Notes under the pieces: generated by a model
What the model was told of the DNA's origin: nothing
The model's database searches: none
Seen by the model: the letters and a program-made list of their open reading frames with translations, nothing else
Assembly (NCBI RefSeq): GCF_002165575.1
Contig: NZ_MXQF01000021.1
Coordinates: 1 to 47,614 of the forward strand
Direction of reading: 5' to 3'
From: Pseudoalteromonas sp. A601
GTDB lineage: Bacteria > Pseudomonadota > Gammaproteobacteria > Enterobacterales > Alteromonadaceae
DNA: 47,614 nucleotides
Made by a program: the position numbers and the translations under genes
Part shown: positions 28,736-37,421 of the stretch, one piece after another
Layout: every line of letters starts with the position of its first letter
Position numbering within the stretch: the first letter of the stretch is position 1

Positions 28736-29944
28736 ATGTTAGAAATAAAACCGATATTTCATGCCCTTTGCCGCTCAAAGGTAGGCGCAGTACTGTTATT
28801 GCTCCAAATTGCGATTACCACTGCCATAGTCAGCAATGCCGCATTTATCATTCAAGATAGAATTGCTTTTTTAAATCAAGAAACTGGTTATCCAGAGCAA
28901 GACTTGTTTAAGTTCAATGTGATGACTTTTGGTAAAGATGTAGATTTAAGCCAGCAGTTTGAGCTAGATGAGTCTATGTTAAGAGCCCTACCTGGGGTTG
29001 AAAGTGCCGCGCAAAGTAGCAGTATTCCTCTATCTGGCAGTGGCAGTGCTTCTAGCTTTAATTTAAAGCCAGCCCCACAAGAAAGTAAAAGTGTGCGCAC
29101 TGCTTACTTTTTTATTGATGAGCACGGCCTTGACACATACGGCGTAAAATTGATTTCAGGGCGTAATTTTAGTGAAGATGAAGTACTCATCACTAATTCA
29201 CCGACAGATAGAACAACTAACGTCACTGTCATTACCGAAGCGTTAGCCAATGAGTTATTTCCTGAAAGTGATGCCCTAGGAAAAACCATTTATTTTGGTG
29301 ACTTGCCACTAAAAGTCATCGGTATCACAGCGCCAATGAAAGGCCCTTGGTTAAAAGACTCTCACCCCAATAATGTTGCGCTTATTCCGTATATTCAAAG
29401 CAGAACTTATGCCCAATTTGCTGTAAGAGCAAAGCCCGGACAACGTGCTGCTGTAATGAAAGATATTGAAAGCCTGATGCTTAAAAATTACAGCAAACGC
29501 GTAATTAATAATATTAGAGGGCTCGATGAGTTGAAAGATGAATATATGGCTGCGGATAAACTTATGATGCGTATGCTGATTGTGCTTATCACTATTTTAG
29601 TGCTGGTAACTGCATTAGGTATCTTTGGTTTAACGCTGTTCAACATCAGCAAGCGAACTAAACAAATAGGCACCCGCCGCGCATTAGGCGCGAGAAAGTC
29701 AGCCATTATCAATTACTTTTTAGTTGAAAATGCCTTGATCTGTAGTGTTGGCTTATTTTTAGGTGTAATTGCAGCACTATTACTTGGTCAAATGTTAATG
29801 CAACATTTTTCTATTGCTGCTTTACCACCGAGCTATATTGCGATCACTGCTGTTATGGTGTTTTTCATGAGTCTACTTGCAGTATTAGGCCCGGCTAAAC
29901 GCGCTGCTAATATTTCGCCGAGTATCGCAACTAGAACAATATAA
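28736..29944 (+). CDS. MacB/FtsX-type ABC permease 2
   Basis: It has 402 residues with the same layout as the preceding gene: an N-terminal helix (about 14-37), a periplasmic domain, and three C-terminal helices with the coupling motif IGTRRALGARKSAIINYFLVENAL. Sequence likeness to permease 1 is low outside that motif, so the two are diverged partners. It begins 10 bases after permease 1 with an AAGGAG ribosome site. A hairpin follows it before the regulator gene. Confidence 0.88.
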   Translation: MLEIKPIFHALCRSKVGAVLLLLQIAITTAIVSNAAFIIQDRIAFLNQETGYPEQDLFKFNVMTFGKDVDLSQQFELDESMLRALPGVESAAQSSSIPLSGSGSASSFNLKPAPQESKSVRTAYFFIDEHGLDTYGVKLISGRNFSEDEVLITNSPTDRTTNVTVITEALANELFPESDALGKTIYFGDLPLKVIGITAPMKGPWLKDSHPNNVALIPYIQSRTYAQFAVRAKPGQRAAVMKDIESLMLKNYSKRVINNIRGLDELKDEYMAADKLMMRMLIVLITILVLVTALGIFGLTLFNISKRTKQIGTRRALGARKSAIINYFLVENALICSVGLFLGVIAALLLGQMLMQHFSIAALPPSYIAITAVMVFFMSLLAVLGPAKRAANISPSIATRTI

Positions 29945-29960
29945 AGCTGCTCCCAACCTA

Positions 29961-29992
29961 TGCTACACTGGGTTAACACGGTGTAGCATTTT
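29961..29992 (+). terminator. Hairpin between transporter genes and two-component genes
   Basis: TGCTACAC (29961-29968) pairs with GTGTAGCA (29981-29988), then TTTTC. It looks like a weak terminator or attenuator that would lower expression of the regulator pair relative to the transporter. Confidence 0.5.
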
Positions 29993-30044
29993 CACTGATT
30001 ACTTAATAAAAATAGTACATAATAAAAACAGCGATTAAACACAC

Positions 30045-31382
30045 ATGGAAAAAATACTTATCGTTGATGATAACCCTGCCGTTTTACAGGCCTTATCATT
30101 ACTGCTCGAGATACATGATTTTGCAGTGGTCACCGCCTCTACCCCATTTGAAGCGCTACAAGTAGTACAATACCAACGTATCTCCTTAGTGATCCAAGAT
30201 ATGAATTTCACCGCTGATACAACTTCAGGTGAAGAGGGCAAAGCGCTCTTTTATCAATTACGCACGATTAACCCCCACCTACCCATTATTTTGATCACCG
30301 CATGGACAGAGCTTGAAACTGCAATAGAGTTAGTAAAAGCGGGCGCTGCAGATTACTTACCAAAGCCATGGGATGATGCGAAGCTACTAACTTGCGTGAA
30401 TAATTTAGTCGAACTGGGTAAAGCAAAACAGCAAAATGCAACCTATGAACGCCACCAGCAAGAGCGCAATGCCAGCTTAAGCAGTGCTGACTTAGTTGGC
30501 TTGATTTATAAAAGCACCGCAATGGAAAGTATTTTAACTATGGCTATTCAAGTAGCAAAGTCTGATGCCTCGGTGCTTATCACAGGTCCAAACGGCAGTG
30601 GTAAAGAGCGCATAGCCCAAATCATTCAAGCTAACTCTTTACTGAGCACCCAGCCATTTATTACAGTTAATGCAGGCGCCCTGCCCCATGAGCTTATTGA
30701 AGCAGAGCTATTTGGCGCAGAGGCCGGCGCTTACACTGGTATCACTAAACAACGAATAGGTCGTTTTGAAGCCGCAGATGGTGGCACCTTATTTTTAGAT
30801 GAAATTGGTAACCTGCCACTGTCAGGTCAAATGAAACTATTACGTGTATTACAAACAGGTGAATTTGAACGCTTAGGCTCAACTCAAACTCGTAAAGTAA
30901 AAGTACGGGTGATTTCTGCCACCAACGAAGATTTACATACAGCTATAAGCGCTGGTAAATTTAGAGAAGATTTATATTATCGGCTCAACGTTATCGAGCT
31001 TAACTTGCCCAGCCTCGCTGAAAGACCTGATGATATATTACCACTTGCTCTGCACTTTTTAGATAACCGTGAGCTCACACTCGATACTGAACACGCACTA
31101 TTAGCGCACAGTTGGCCGGGCAATGTCCGTGAACTTGAAAATGCCTGTAAACGCGCAGCCGTGCTTAAGCCATCGGGTACTATTAACTTATCTGACTTTG
31201 CGCTGCAAACCAGCAAAGCGCAAAGTACAACTACGGTGACCTCAACGCAAGAAATCACTAAGCAAGAGATTGAAGACGCGATGCACCGTCATCAAGGTGT
31301 AATTGCCAAGGTTGCCAGACAATTTGGTATGAGTCGACAAGCATTATACCGTCGTTTGCAAAAGTTTGAGATTGATTATTAA
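30045..31382 (+). CDS. NtrC-family sigma-54-dependent response regulator
   Basis: It has 445 residues. The receiver domain (1-120) has the acidic pair D8-D9, phospho-acceptor D52 and the lysine in DYLPKPWD. The AAA+ domain has Walker A GPNGSGKE, Walker B GGTLFLDEIGNLPL and an arginine-finger region FREDLYYRLNVIEL. The sigma-54 contact loop reads GAYTGI rather than GAFTGA. A C-terminal Fis-type helix-turn-helix (VARQFGMSRQALYRRLQKF) binds DNA. It is followed by its kinase with a 1-base overlap. It most likely controls the upstream transporter genes. Confidence 0.92.
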   Translation: MEKILIVDDNPAVLQALSLLLEIHDFAVVTASTPFEALQVVQYQRISLVIQDMNFTADTTSGEEGKALFYQLRTINPHLPIILITAWTELETAIELVKAGAADYLPKPWDDAKLLTCVNNLVELGKAKQQNATYERHQQERNASLSSADLVGLIYKSTAMESILTMAIQVAKSDASVLITGPNGSGKERIAQIIQANSLLSTQPFITVNAGALPHELIEAELFGAEAGAYTGITKQRIGRFEAADGGTLFLDEIGNLPLSGQMKLLRVLQTGEFERLGSTQTRKVKVRVISATNEDLHTAISAGKFREDLYYRLNVIELNLPSLAERPDDILPLALHFLDNRELTLDTEHALLAHSWPGNVRELENACKRAAVLKPSGTINLSDFALQTSKAQSTTTVTSTQEITKQEIEDAMHRHQGVIAKVARQFGMSRQALYRRLQKFEIDY

Positions 31383-32695
31383 TGACCAGTAACCGCATCA
31401 ATTTAACTATCACGCAACAGCTGGCCTTAATTAGCGCAGTAGCTGCTTTAGTGCCTGTGTGGTTTATAAGTTGGCTAACCCAACTTTCTTGGCAATGGGT
31501 TGTCAGTGTCAGTGCTATTAGCATTTTGATCTGTGGCTATCTAGCCCTGCGATTAGCTAAACCACTCGTTCAAGGTGTACAGTCTTTAGAGACGGGACTG
31601 CTCAATTTTAAAGATGGCGAACTGTCGTCACTGCTTGCCTACAAAGCGAATAACGAAGTCGGCAAATTATGCCAACTGTACAACCAAACTGCAAAGCAGT
31701 TACGCCAAGAAAAACAGTGGATTTATCAACGTGAATTAATGTTAGATAAAGTATTACAAAGCTCACCGCAAGCGGTTATTTTAAAGAACGATCAAGGCTT
31801 TATCGTTTACAGTAACCACAGTGCCAGAGACTTACTCAATGCTAAAAGTTCACTTGAAGGAAGCCAATTTTCAACGTTGTTTGTTGATGCTCATCCGCAG
31901 TTAGTTAACGCCCTTGAGCGCGGAGTAGACGGTTTATTTACTCTTGATAATCAGCAACAAGAATCACAAACGTGGCATTTAGCCACTGGCAAACTGTTAC
32001 TCAACAACCAGTACCATACTTTATACGTGTTTAAACAATTAACCCGCGAATTAAGCCGGCAAGAAGTGGAAGTCTGGAAAAAAGTGATACGTATAATCAG
32101 TCACGAGCTTAATAATTCCCTTGGGCCTATGTCCTCCATGTTACACAGTGGAAAAATTCTCAGCGAAAAAGTCGATGAACCAAGACTTAGTCGCGTATTT
32201 TCAACAATTGAAGAGCGCATTAAACATTTAAACGAATTTGTTCAAGGATATGGTAAGTTTGCTAAATTACCCACCCCACAACTTACTCGCATTAATTGGC
32301 CACAGCTATTAAAACAATTAAAGAATCAATGGGCATTTTGTTTGAATGCACACGCTGATGTAACTACCTATGCCGATCACACACAAATCGAGCAACTGTT
32401 AATCAACTTATTGAAAAACGCCCATGAGTCAGAATCAAACATTGAACAGATAAGCGTGAACTTGTCACAAGATGCAAATTGTACGCGAATAACAATTAGC
32501 GATCAGGGTAAAGGAATGAGTGAACAAGTGATGGCAAATGCCTTGATCCCATTTTATTCCACCAAAGCGACAGGCAGCGGCTTAGGACTGGCACTATGCC
32601 GTGAAATAGTTGAGGCACATCATGGTCAAATTAGCTTACATAATCAGCCTAATGGCGGTCTCAGTGTGCATGTAGTTCTGCCAAATAAGCAATAA
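31382..32695 (+). CDS. Membrane sensor histidine kinase, partner of the NtrC-type regulator
   Basis: It has 437 residues. Two N-terminal membrane helices (about 13-30 and 37-57) have almost no periplasmic loop between them, so it probably senses within the membrane. A HAMP-like segment and a PAS-like region (about 115-215, SSPQAVILKNDQGFIVYSN) follow. The phospho-acceptor is His241 in ISHELNNSLGPM, and the ATPase domain has an N box (LINLLKNAHES), G1 (SDQGKGMS) and G2 (GSGLGLALCREIVEAHHG). It overlaps the regulator gene by one base (TAATG). Confidence 0.92.
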   Translation: MTSNRINLTITQQLALISAVAALVPVWFISWLTQLSWQWVVSVSAISILICGYLALRLAKPLVQGVQSLETGLLNFKDGELSSLLAYKANNEVGKLCQLYNQTAKQLRQEKQWIYQRELMLDKVLQSSPQAVILKNDQGFIVYSNHSARDLLNAKSSLEGSQFSTLFVDAHPQLVNALERGVDGLFTLDNQQQESQTWHLATGKLLLNNQYHTLYVFKQLTRELSRQEVEVWKKVIRIISHELNNSLGPMSSMLHSGKILSEKVDEPRLSRVFSTIEERIKHLNEFVQGYGKFAKLPTPQLTRINWPQLLKQLKNQWAFCLNAHADVTTYADHTQIEQLLINLLKNAHESESNIEQISVNLSQDANCTRITISDQGKGMSEQVMANALIPFYSTKATGSGLGLALCREIVEAHHGQISLHNQPNGGLSVHVVLPNKQ

Positions 32696-32724
32696 AAAAG
32701 GCCGCAATTTAGTGCGGCCTTTAA
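32694..32724. terminator. Terminator between the sensor kinase and grxD genes
   Basis: AAAGGCCGCA (32697-32706) pairs with TGCGGCCTTT (32713-32722), with flanking A and T runs. It is shared by converging genes. Confidence 0.85.
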
Positions 32725-32739
32725 ACATTCGCGAGAAGG

Positions 32740-33078
32740 TTATTCTGCGTCTGCTTCTTTATATTTTGCAGCTGTTTCAGTGATCAATGGTTGTAATTCA
32801 CCACGTTGAAACATTTCGATGATAATGTCACAACCACCGATTAACTCGCCTTCAACCCATAGTTGTGGGAATGTTGGCCAGTTAGCGTATGCTGGAAGTT
32901 CAGCACGGATATCAGGGTTGAGTAAAATATCAACATAAGCAAACGGTTCACCGCATGACATAAGTGCTTGAGATGCTTGTGAAGAAAAACCACAATTTGG
33001 TAACTTAGGCGATCCTTTCATATAAAGGATAATTGGATTTTCAGAAATTTGCTGTTTAATTTTATCAATGGTTTCCAT
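32740..33078 (-). CDS. grxD: Monothiol glutaredoxin (Grx4 family)
   Basis: Fe-S cluster carrier and scaffold, usually binding a [2Fe-2S] cluster with glutathione. It has 112 residues (E. coli GrxD 115). The monothiol active site CGFS is in PNCGFSSQA, preceded by YMKGSP, and the glutathione-binding segment WPTFPQLWVEGELIGGCDI is complete. It is divergent from sodB, so two redox genes share an upstream region. Confidence 0.95.
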   Translation of the reverse strand: METIDKIKQQISENPIILYMKGSPKLPNCGFSSQASQALMSCGEPFAYVDILLNPDIRAELPAYANWPTFPQLWVEGELIGGCDIIIEMFQRGELQPLITETAAKYKEADAE

Positions 33079-33229
33079 CTACAACCTCAAAGTGACGATA
33101 GCTGAACATATTCATGGCTTGAAAAATTTTCATTTAGCCTCATATATGTATCTTAAAGTGGGCAAATAAAGCCACAATCGAAATAGTCTTGCATTTGCAA
33201 CGCTGTTTGGCATTGCTGTTTGCTAAAAC

Positions 33230-33266
33230 TTGAGTAAAATACTCAACAATTATAGTAACACTATAA
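33230..33266 (+). promoter_or_regulatory. Two adjacent inverted repeats in the sodB promoter region
   Basis: TTGAGT-N5-ACTCAA (33230-33246) is followed after 3 bases by TTATAGT-N3-ACTATAA (33250-33266). The second contains TATAAT (33262-33267), a possible -10 about 88 bases before the sodB ATG. They may be operator sites. No Fur, IscR or SoxR consensus was recognised. Confidence 0.45.
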
Positions 33267-33354
33267 TCCCATTTGGTATAGGTAACTACCCTGTTTGTGC
33301 AGGTATTAACTATTACTATTTGGACTATCAACCAAAAGAAGATGGAGATAAAAA

Positions 33355-33936
33355 ATGGCATTTGAACTACCGTCACTACCCTATGCAATTGATGCACTTG
33401 AGCCACATATTTCACAAGAAACTTTAGAGTTTCACCATGGTAAGCACCACAACACTTACGTGACTAAACTTAACGGTTTGATCCCTGGTACTGAATTTGA
33501 AGGCAAATCACTTGAAGAAATCGTATGTTCTTCAACTGGTGGCGTATTTAACAACGCTGCACAAATTTGGAACCATACTTTCTACTGGAACAGCCTATCT
33601 CCAAACGGCGGTGGTGAAGCAACGGGCGCGGTTGCTGATGCTATCAACGCAAAATGGGGTTCATTCGACGCATTTAAAGATGCATTAAATGATAAAGCAG
33701 TAAACAACTTCGGTTCAAGCTGGACGTGGTTAGTAAAACTTGCTGATGGCACATTAGACATCGTAAATACGTCTAACGCTGCAACTCCACTTACTGACGA
33801 AGGTGTTACACCTATCCTAACTGTTGATTTGTGGGAACACGCTTACTACATTGATTACCGTAACGTGCGTCCAGACTACCTAAAAGGTTTTTGGTCACTT
33901 GTTAACTGGGAATTCGCGAACGCAAACTTCGCATAA
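33355..33936 (+). CDS. sodB: Iron superoxide dismutase
   Basis: Turns superoxide into hydrogen peroxide and oxygen in the cytoplasm. It has 193 residues (E. coli SodB 193). The metal ligands are His27 (EFHHGKHH), the His in [10 protein letters not shown], and Asp/His in DLWEHAYY. The sequence [19 protein letters not shown] with Q-to-Ala context fits the Fe rather than the Mn class. A GGAG ribosome site precedes the ATG. No signal peptide. Confidence 0.96.
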   Translation: MAFELPSLPYAIDALEPHISQETLEFHHGKHHNTYVTKLNGLIPGTEFEGKSLEEIVCSSTGGVFNNAAQIWNHTFYWNSLSPNGGGEATGAVADAINAKWGSFDAFKDALNDKAVNNFGSSWTWLVKLADGTLDIVNTSNAATPLTDEGVTPILTVDLWEHAYYIDYRNVRPDYLKGFWSLVNWEFANANFA

Positions 33937-33964
33937 TTAACTTAGCAATTAGTTAAAAATTGAT

Positions 33965-33990
33965 AAAAAGACGCTACGGCGTCTTTTTTT
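33965..33990 (+). terminator. Rho-independent terminator of sodB
   Basis: AAAAAGACGC (33965-33974) pairs with GCGTCTTTTT (33979-33988) over the stable tetraloop-sized TACG. Confidence 0.88.
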
Positions 33991-34171
33991 ATGCCTGGCA
34001 TTTATGTGTCACACGCACTCATAACTAAATCTGATCACTGTGAGAATATTTCAATTAAATTCTTAATTTTATTGCGCAAAGAATCAAAATCGTGACTACC
34101 CTTAACTTAACCTTTGCTTTTTTCTTTCATTCAAAACTGGTTTTTTTAGCTGGTTTTCGGAGGTTTCTACT

Positions 34172-36094
34172 ATGAGTATATTTGAGCATTATCAATCACG
34201 ATACGAAGCAGCAAAAGAAGAAGAGTACAGTATCGAAGAATTTCTCGATATTTGTAAAAAAGACAAAGCAGCTTACGCCAGCGCCCCTGAACGATTACTC
34301 ATGGCTATTGGTGAGCCACAAATGGTTGATACTTCAACCGATGCTCGGTTAAGCCGATTATTTTCCAATCGCGTTGTTGCACGTTACCCCGCCTTTAATG
34401 ATTTTTATGGTATGGAAGATGCCATAGAACAAATAGTATCTTATCTGAAACACGCCGCACAAGGCTTAGAAGAATGTAAGCAAGTACTGTATTTACTTGG
34501 TCCAGTCGGGGGCGGTAAGTCTTCGATTGCTGAAAAGCTAAAGTACTTAATGCAACAGGTACCCATTTATTCAATTAAAGGCTCGCCGGTGAACGATCAC
34601 CCTTTGGCACTTTTTGATGCTAACGAAGATGCCGAGCTACTAAAGAAAGAATATGGTATTAAACCACGTTATTTAAAAACCATTATGTCCCCATGGGCAA
34701 CTAAACGACTGCATGAATTTAATGGTGATATTAGCCAGTTTAGAGTTGTAAAACGCTACCCTTCAATTTTAAATCAAATTGCCATTGCAAAAACTGAACC
34801 CGGCGATGAAAACAACCAAGATATCTCTGCCCTGGTAGGTAAAGTGGATATTCGTCAGTTGGAGCATTTTGCCCAAAGCGATCCAGATGCTTACGCATAT
34901 TCAGGCTCATTGTGCCTTGCGAATCAAGGCTTGATGGAATTTGTTGAGATGTTTAAAGCGCCTATTAAAGTGCTGCATCCACTTTTAACAGCAACCCAAG
35001 AAGGTAACTACAACGGCACCGAAGGCATCAGTGCCCTGCCCTTCAATGGGATGATTTTAGCCCATTCAAATGAATCAGAATGGCAAACCTTTAAAAATAA
35101 TAAAAATAACGAAGCATTCTTAGACCGTGTGTATATCGTTAAAGTCCCTTACTGTTTACGTGTCTCTGAAGAAATAAAGATTTATGACAAACTCCTTGAG
35201 CACAGTGAGCTCTACAATGCCCCATGTGCGCCAGGGACACTCGAAACATTAGCTAAATTTACCACCTTATCGCGCCTAAAAGAGCCAGAAAATTCAAGCA
35301 TTTATTCGAAAATGCGAGTCTATGACGGGGAGAGCCTCAAAGACACCGATCCTAAAGCCAAATCATATCAAGAATACCGTGATTATGCCGGCGTAGACGA
35401 AGGCATGACTGGGCTGTCTACCCGCTTTGCGTTTAAGATTTTATCTCGGGTATTTAATTTTGACACCCTTGAAGTAGCAGCCAACCCGGTGCATTTATTT
35501 TACGTACTTGAACAACAAATAGAACGCGAGCAATTTTCTGCTGATGTTGAAGAGCGCTACCTGAGTCATCTAAAAGGTTACCTTATACCTCAATATGTAG
35601 AGTTTATCGGTAAAGAGCTGCAAACCGCATATTTAGAATCATACTCTGAATATGGCCAAAACATTTTCGACCGTTATGTCACTTATGCAGACTTTTGGAT
35701 TCAAGATCAAGAGTACCGCGACCCTGACACCGGCCAGTTATTTGACCGTGCAGCACTTAACGCTGAGCTTGAAAAAATTGAAAAGCCTGCTGGTATTTCC
35801 AACCCGAAAGATTTTAGAAACGAAATAGTGAACTTTGTATTACGAGCACGGGCTCATAATAACGGTAAAAACCCCTTGTGGACCAGTTACGAAAAACTGC
35901 GCACCGTGATTGAGAAAAAAATGTTCTCAAATACCGAAGAGTTACTACCGGTTATTTCGTTTAATGCTAAAACATCCGCAGAAGATCAGAAAAAACACGA
36001 AGATTTTGTTAACCGTATGGTCGAAAAAGGCTACACCCAAAAACAAGTTCGCTTGCTATCAGAGTGGTACTTACGCGTTCGTAAATCACAGTAG
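34172..36094 (+). CDS. yeaG: PrkA-family serine protein kinase YeaG
   Basis: It has 640 residues (E. coli YeaG 644). An N-terminal AAA+ part has Walker A GPVGGGKSS; the C-terminal part carries the PrkA domain. In enterics YeaG acts with YeaH in nitrogen-starvation and stationary-phase stress. A strong ribosome site (CGGAGG) precedes the ATG. It is followed after 31 bases by yeaH and then ycgB. I looked for a sigma-54 promoter at 34130-34150 and found only wrong GG/GC spacing. Confidence 0.95.
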   Translation: MSIFEHYQSRYEAAKEEEYSIEEFLDICKKDKAAYASAPERLLMAIGEPQMVDTSTDARLSRLFSNRVVARYPAFNDFYGMEDAIEQIVSYLKHAAQGLEECKQVLYLLGPVGGGKSSIAEKLKYLMQQVPIYSIKGSPVNDHPLALFDANEDAELLKKEYGIKPRYLKTIMSPWATKRLHEFNGDISQFRVVKRYPSILNQIAIAKTEPGDENNQDISALVGKVDIRQLEHFAQSDPDAYAYSGSLCLANQGLMEFVEMFKAPIKVLHPLLTATQEGNYNGTEGISALPFNGMILAHSNESEWQTFKNNKNNEAFLDRVYIVKVPYCLRVSEEIKIYDKLLEHSELYNAPCAPGTLETLAKFTTLSRLKEPENSSIYSKMRVYDGESLKDTDPKAKSYQEYRDYAGVDEGMTGLSTRFAFKILSRVFNFDTLEVAANPVHLFYVLEQQIEREQFSADVEERYLSHLKGYLIPQYVEFIGKELQTAYLESYSEYGQNIFDRYVTYADFWIQDQEYRDPDTGQLFDRAALNAELEKIEKPAGISNPKDFRNEIVNFVLRARAHNNGKNPLWTSYEKLRTVIEKKMFSNTEELLPVISFNAKTSAEDQKKHEDFVNRMVEKGYTQKQVRLLSEWYLRVRKSQ

Positions 36095-36125
36095 TTAGTG
36101 ACTGATGTACTTTTAGGGGGTCTCT

Positions 36126-37400
36126 ATGGCGCACTTTATAGACCGTCGCCTGAACGGTAAAAACAAGAGCACGTTAAATCGTCAACGGTTTATCAGGCGT
36201 TATAAAAAGCAAATAAAAGAAGCGGTGTCTGATGCGATTAACAAACGCAGTGTGACTGACACAAGCAGCGGAGAAAGCATATCTATTCCGCAACAAGATA
36301 TTAGTGAGCCTATTTTTCATCAAGGCAAAGGCGGCGATCGTGAGCAAATTCACCCTGGTAACGATCAATTCTCTACCGGTGATAAAATACAACGCCCGCA
36401 AGGTGGTGGCGCCGGTGAAGGCGAAGCAAGTGACTCTGGCGAAGGCCAAGATGATTTTGTGTTTTCAATATCAAAAGATGAATACCTAGACTTACTGTTT
36501 GAAGACTTAGAACTACCTAATTTACAGCAGAATCAACTTGATAAATTAGTGCAAATGAAAACCCACCGAGCTGGTTTTTGCAGCGATGGTATGCCCAGTA
36601 ATATTGATATTGTTCGTTCATTACAAGGCTCCCTAGCCAGACGTGTAGCTATGAGCGCCAGCAAGAAACGCCGCTTAAAGGAGCTTAACGAACAACTTGC
36701 CATACTGCTCGCAGAAGCACAGCCTGATCTAGCTGCAATAACCTTACTAGAGCAAGAAATTGCGCAATTAGAGCTGCAAATAAAAGCGGTGCCTTTTATA
36801 GATAATTACGATTTGCGTTTTCGTAACTATGAAAAACAGCCTCACCCCACCAGCAAAGCCGTGATGTTTTGCATTATGGATGTGTCAGGCTCGATGGATC
36901 AAGCGACCAAAGACATGGCTAAGCGGTTTTATATTTTGCTGTATCAGTTTTTAACCCGTAGCTATAAAGATATTGAAGTGGTCTATATTCGCCATCATAC
37001 CCAAGCAAAAGAGGTGGACGAGCAAGAATTTTTTTACTCCCAAGAAACCGGCGGCACCATTGTTTCAAGTGCGCTGAAGTTAATGAACGAGATTATTAAA
37101 GAACGCTACAACGCGTCGCAGTGGAACATATACGCAGCGCAAGCATCCGATGGTGATAATTGGGCTGATGATTCACCCCAATGCTCTGAACTATTACGCA
37201 ATAAGTTACTTGATGATGTACGGTATTACGCTTATATCGAAATCACCACCCGTGCACACCAAAGTCTTTGGCGAGAATATCAAAACATTTGCCAAAGTCA
37301 TGACAATTTTGCCATGCAGCATATTAAAACGGTTGGAGACATTTACCCTATTTTCCGCGAGCTATTTAAGAAAAGTCGTCAACATCAGGGTGCAGCGTAA
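36126..37400 (+). CDS. yeaH: YeaH (DUF444) protein
   Basis: It has 424 residues (E. coli 427). A basic N-terminus ([23 protein letters not shown]) is followed by a Gly/Glu-rich linker (about 70-110) and a von Willebrand A-like domain with the metal site [14 protein letters not shown] (DxSxS). It works with the kinase YeaG; the biochemical role is not settled. An AGGGGGTCTCT ribosome site is present. It is the middle gene of a three-gene operon. Confidence 0.94.
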   Translation: MAHFIDRRLNGKNKSTLNRQRFIRRYKKQIKEAVSDAINKRSVTDTSSGESISIPQQDISEPIFHQGKGGDREQIHPGNDQFSTGDKIQRPQGGGAGEGEASDSGEGQDDFVFSISKDEYLDLLFEDLELPNLQQNQLDKLVQMKTHRAGFCSDGMPSNIDIVRSLQGSLARRVAMSASKKRRLKELNEQLAILLAEAQPDLAAITLLEQEIAQLELQIKAVPFIDNYDLRFRNYEKQPHPTSKAVMFCIMDVSGSMDQATKDMAKRFYILLYQFLTRSYKDIEVVYIRHHTQAKEVDEQEFFYSQETGGTIVSSALKLMNEIIKERYNASQWNIYAAQASDGDNWADDSPQCSELLRNKLLDDVRYYAYIEITTRAHQSLWREYQNICQSHDNFAMQHIKTVGDIYPIFRELFKKSRQHQGAA

Positions 37401-37421
37401 GATTCGCAACGAGGTATTTAT

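Noticed and set aside
34139..34150. Sigma-54-like GG...GC before yeaG
   Set aside because: The GG and GC are 8 bases apart instead of 10, so it is not a -24/-12 promoter.
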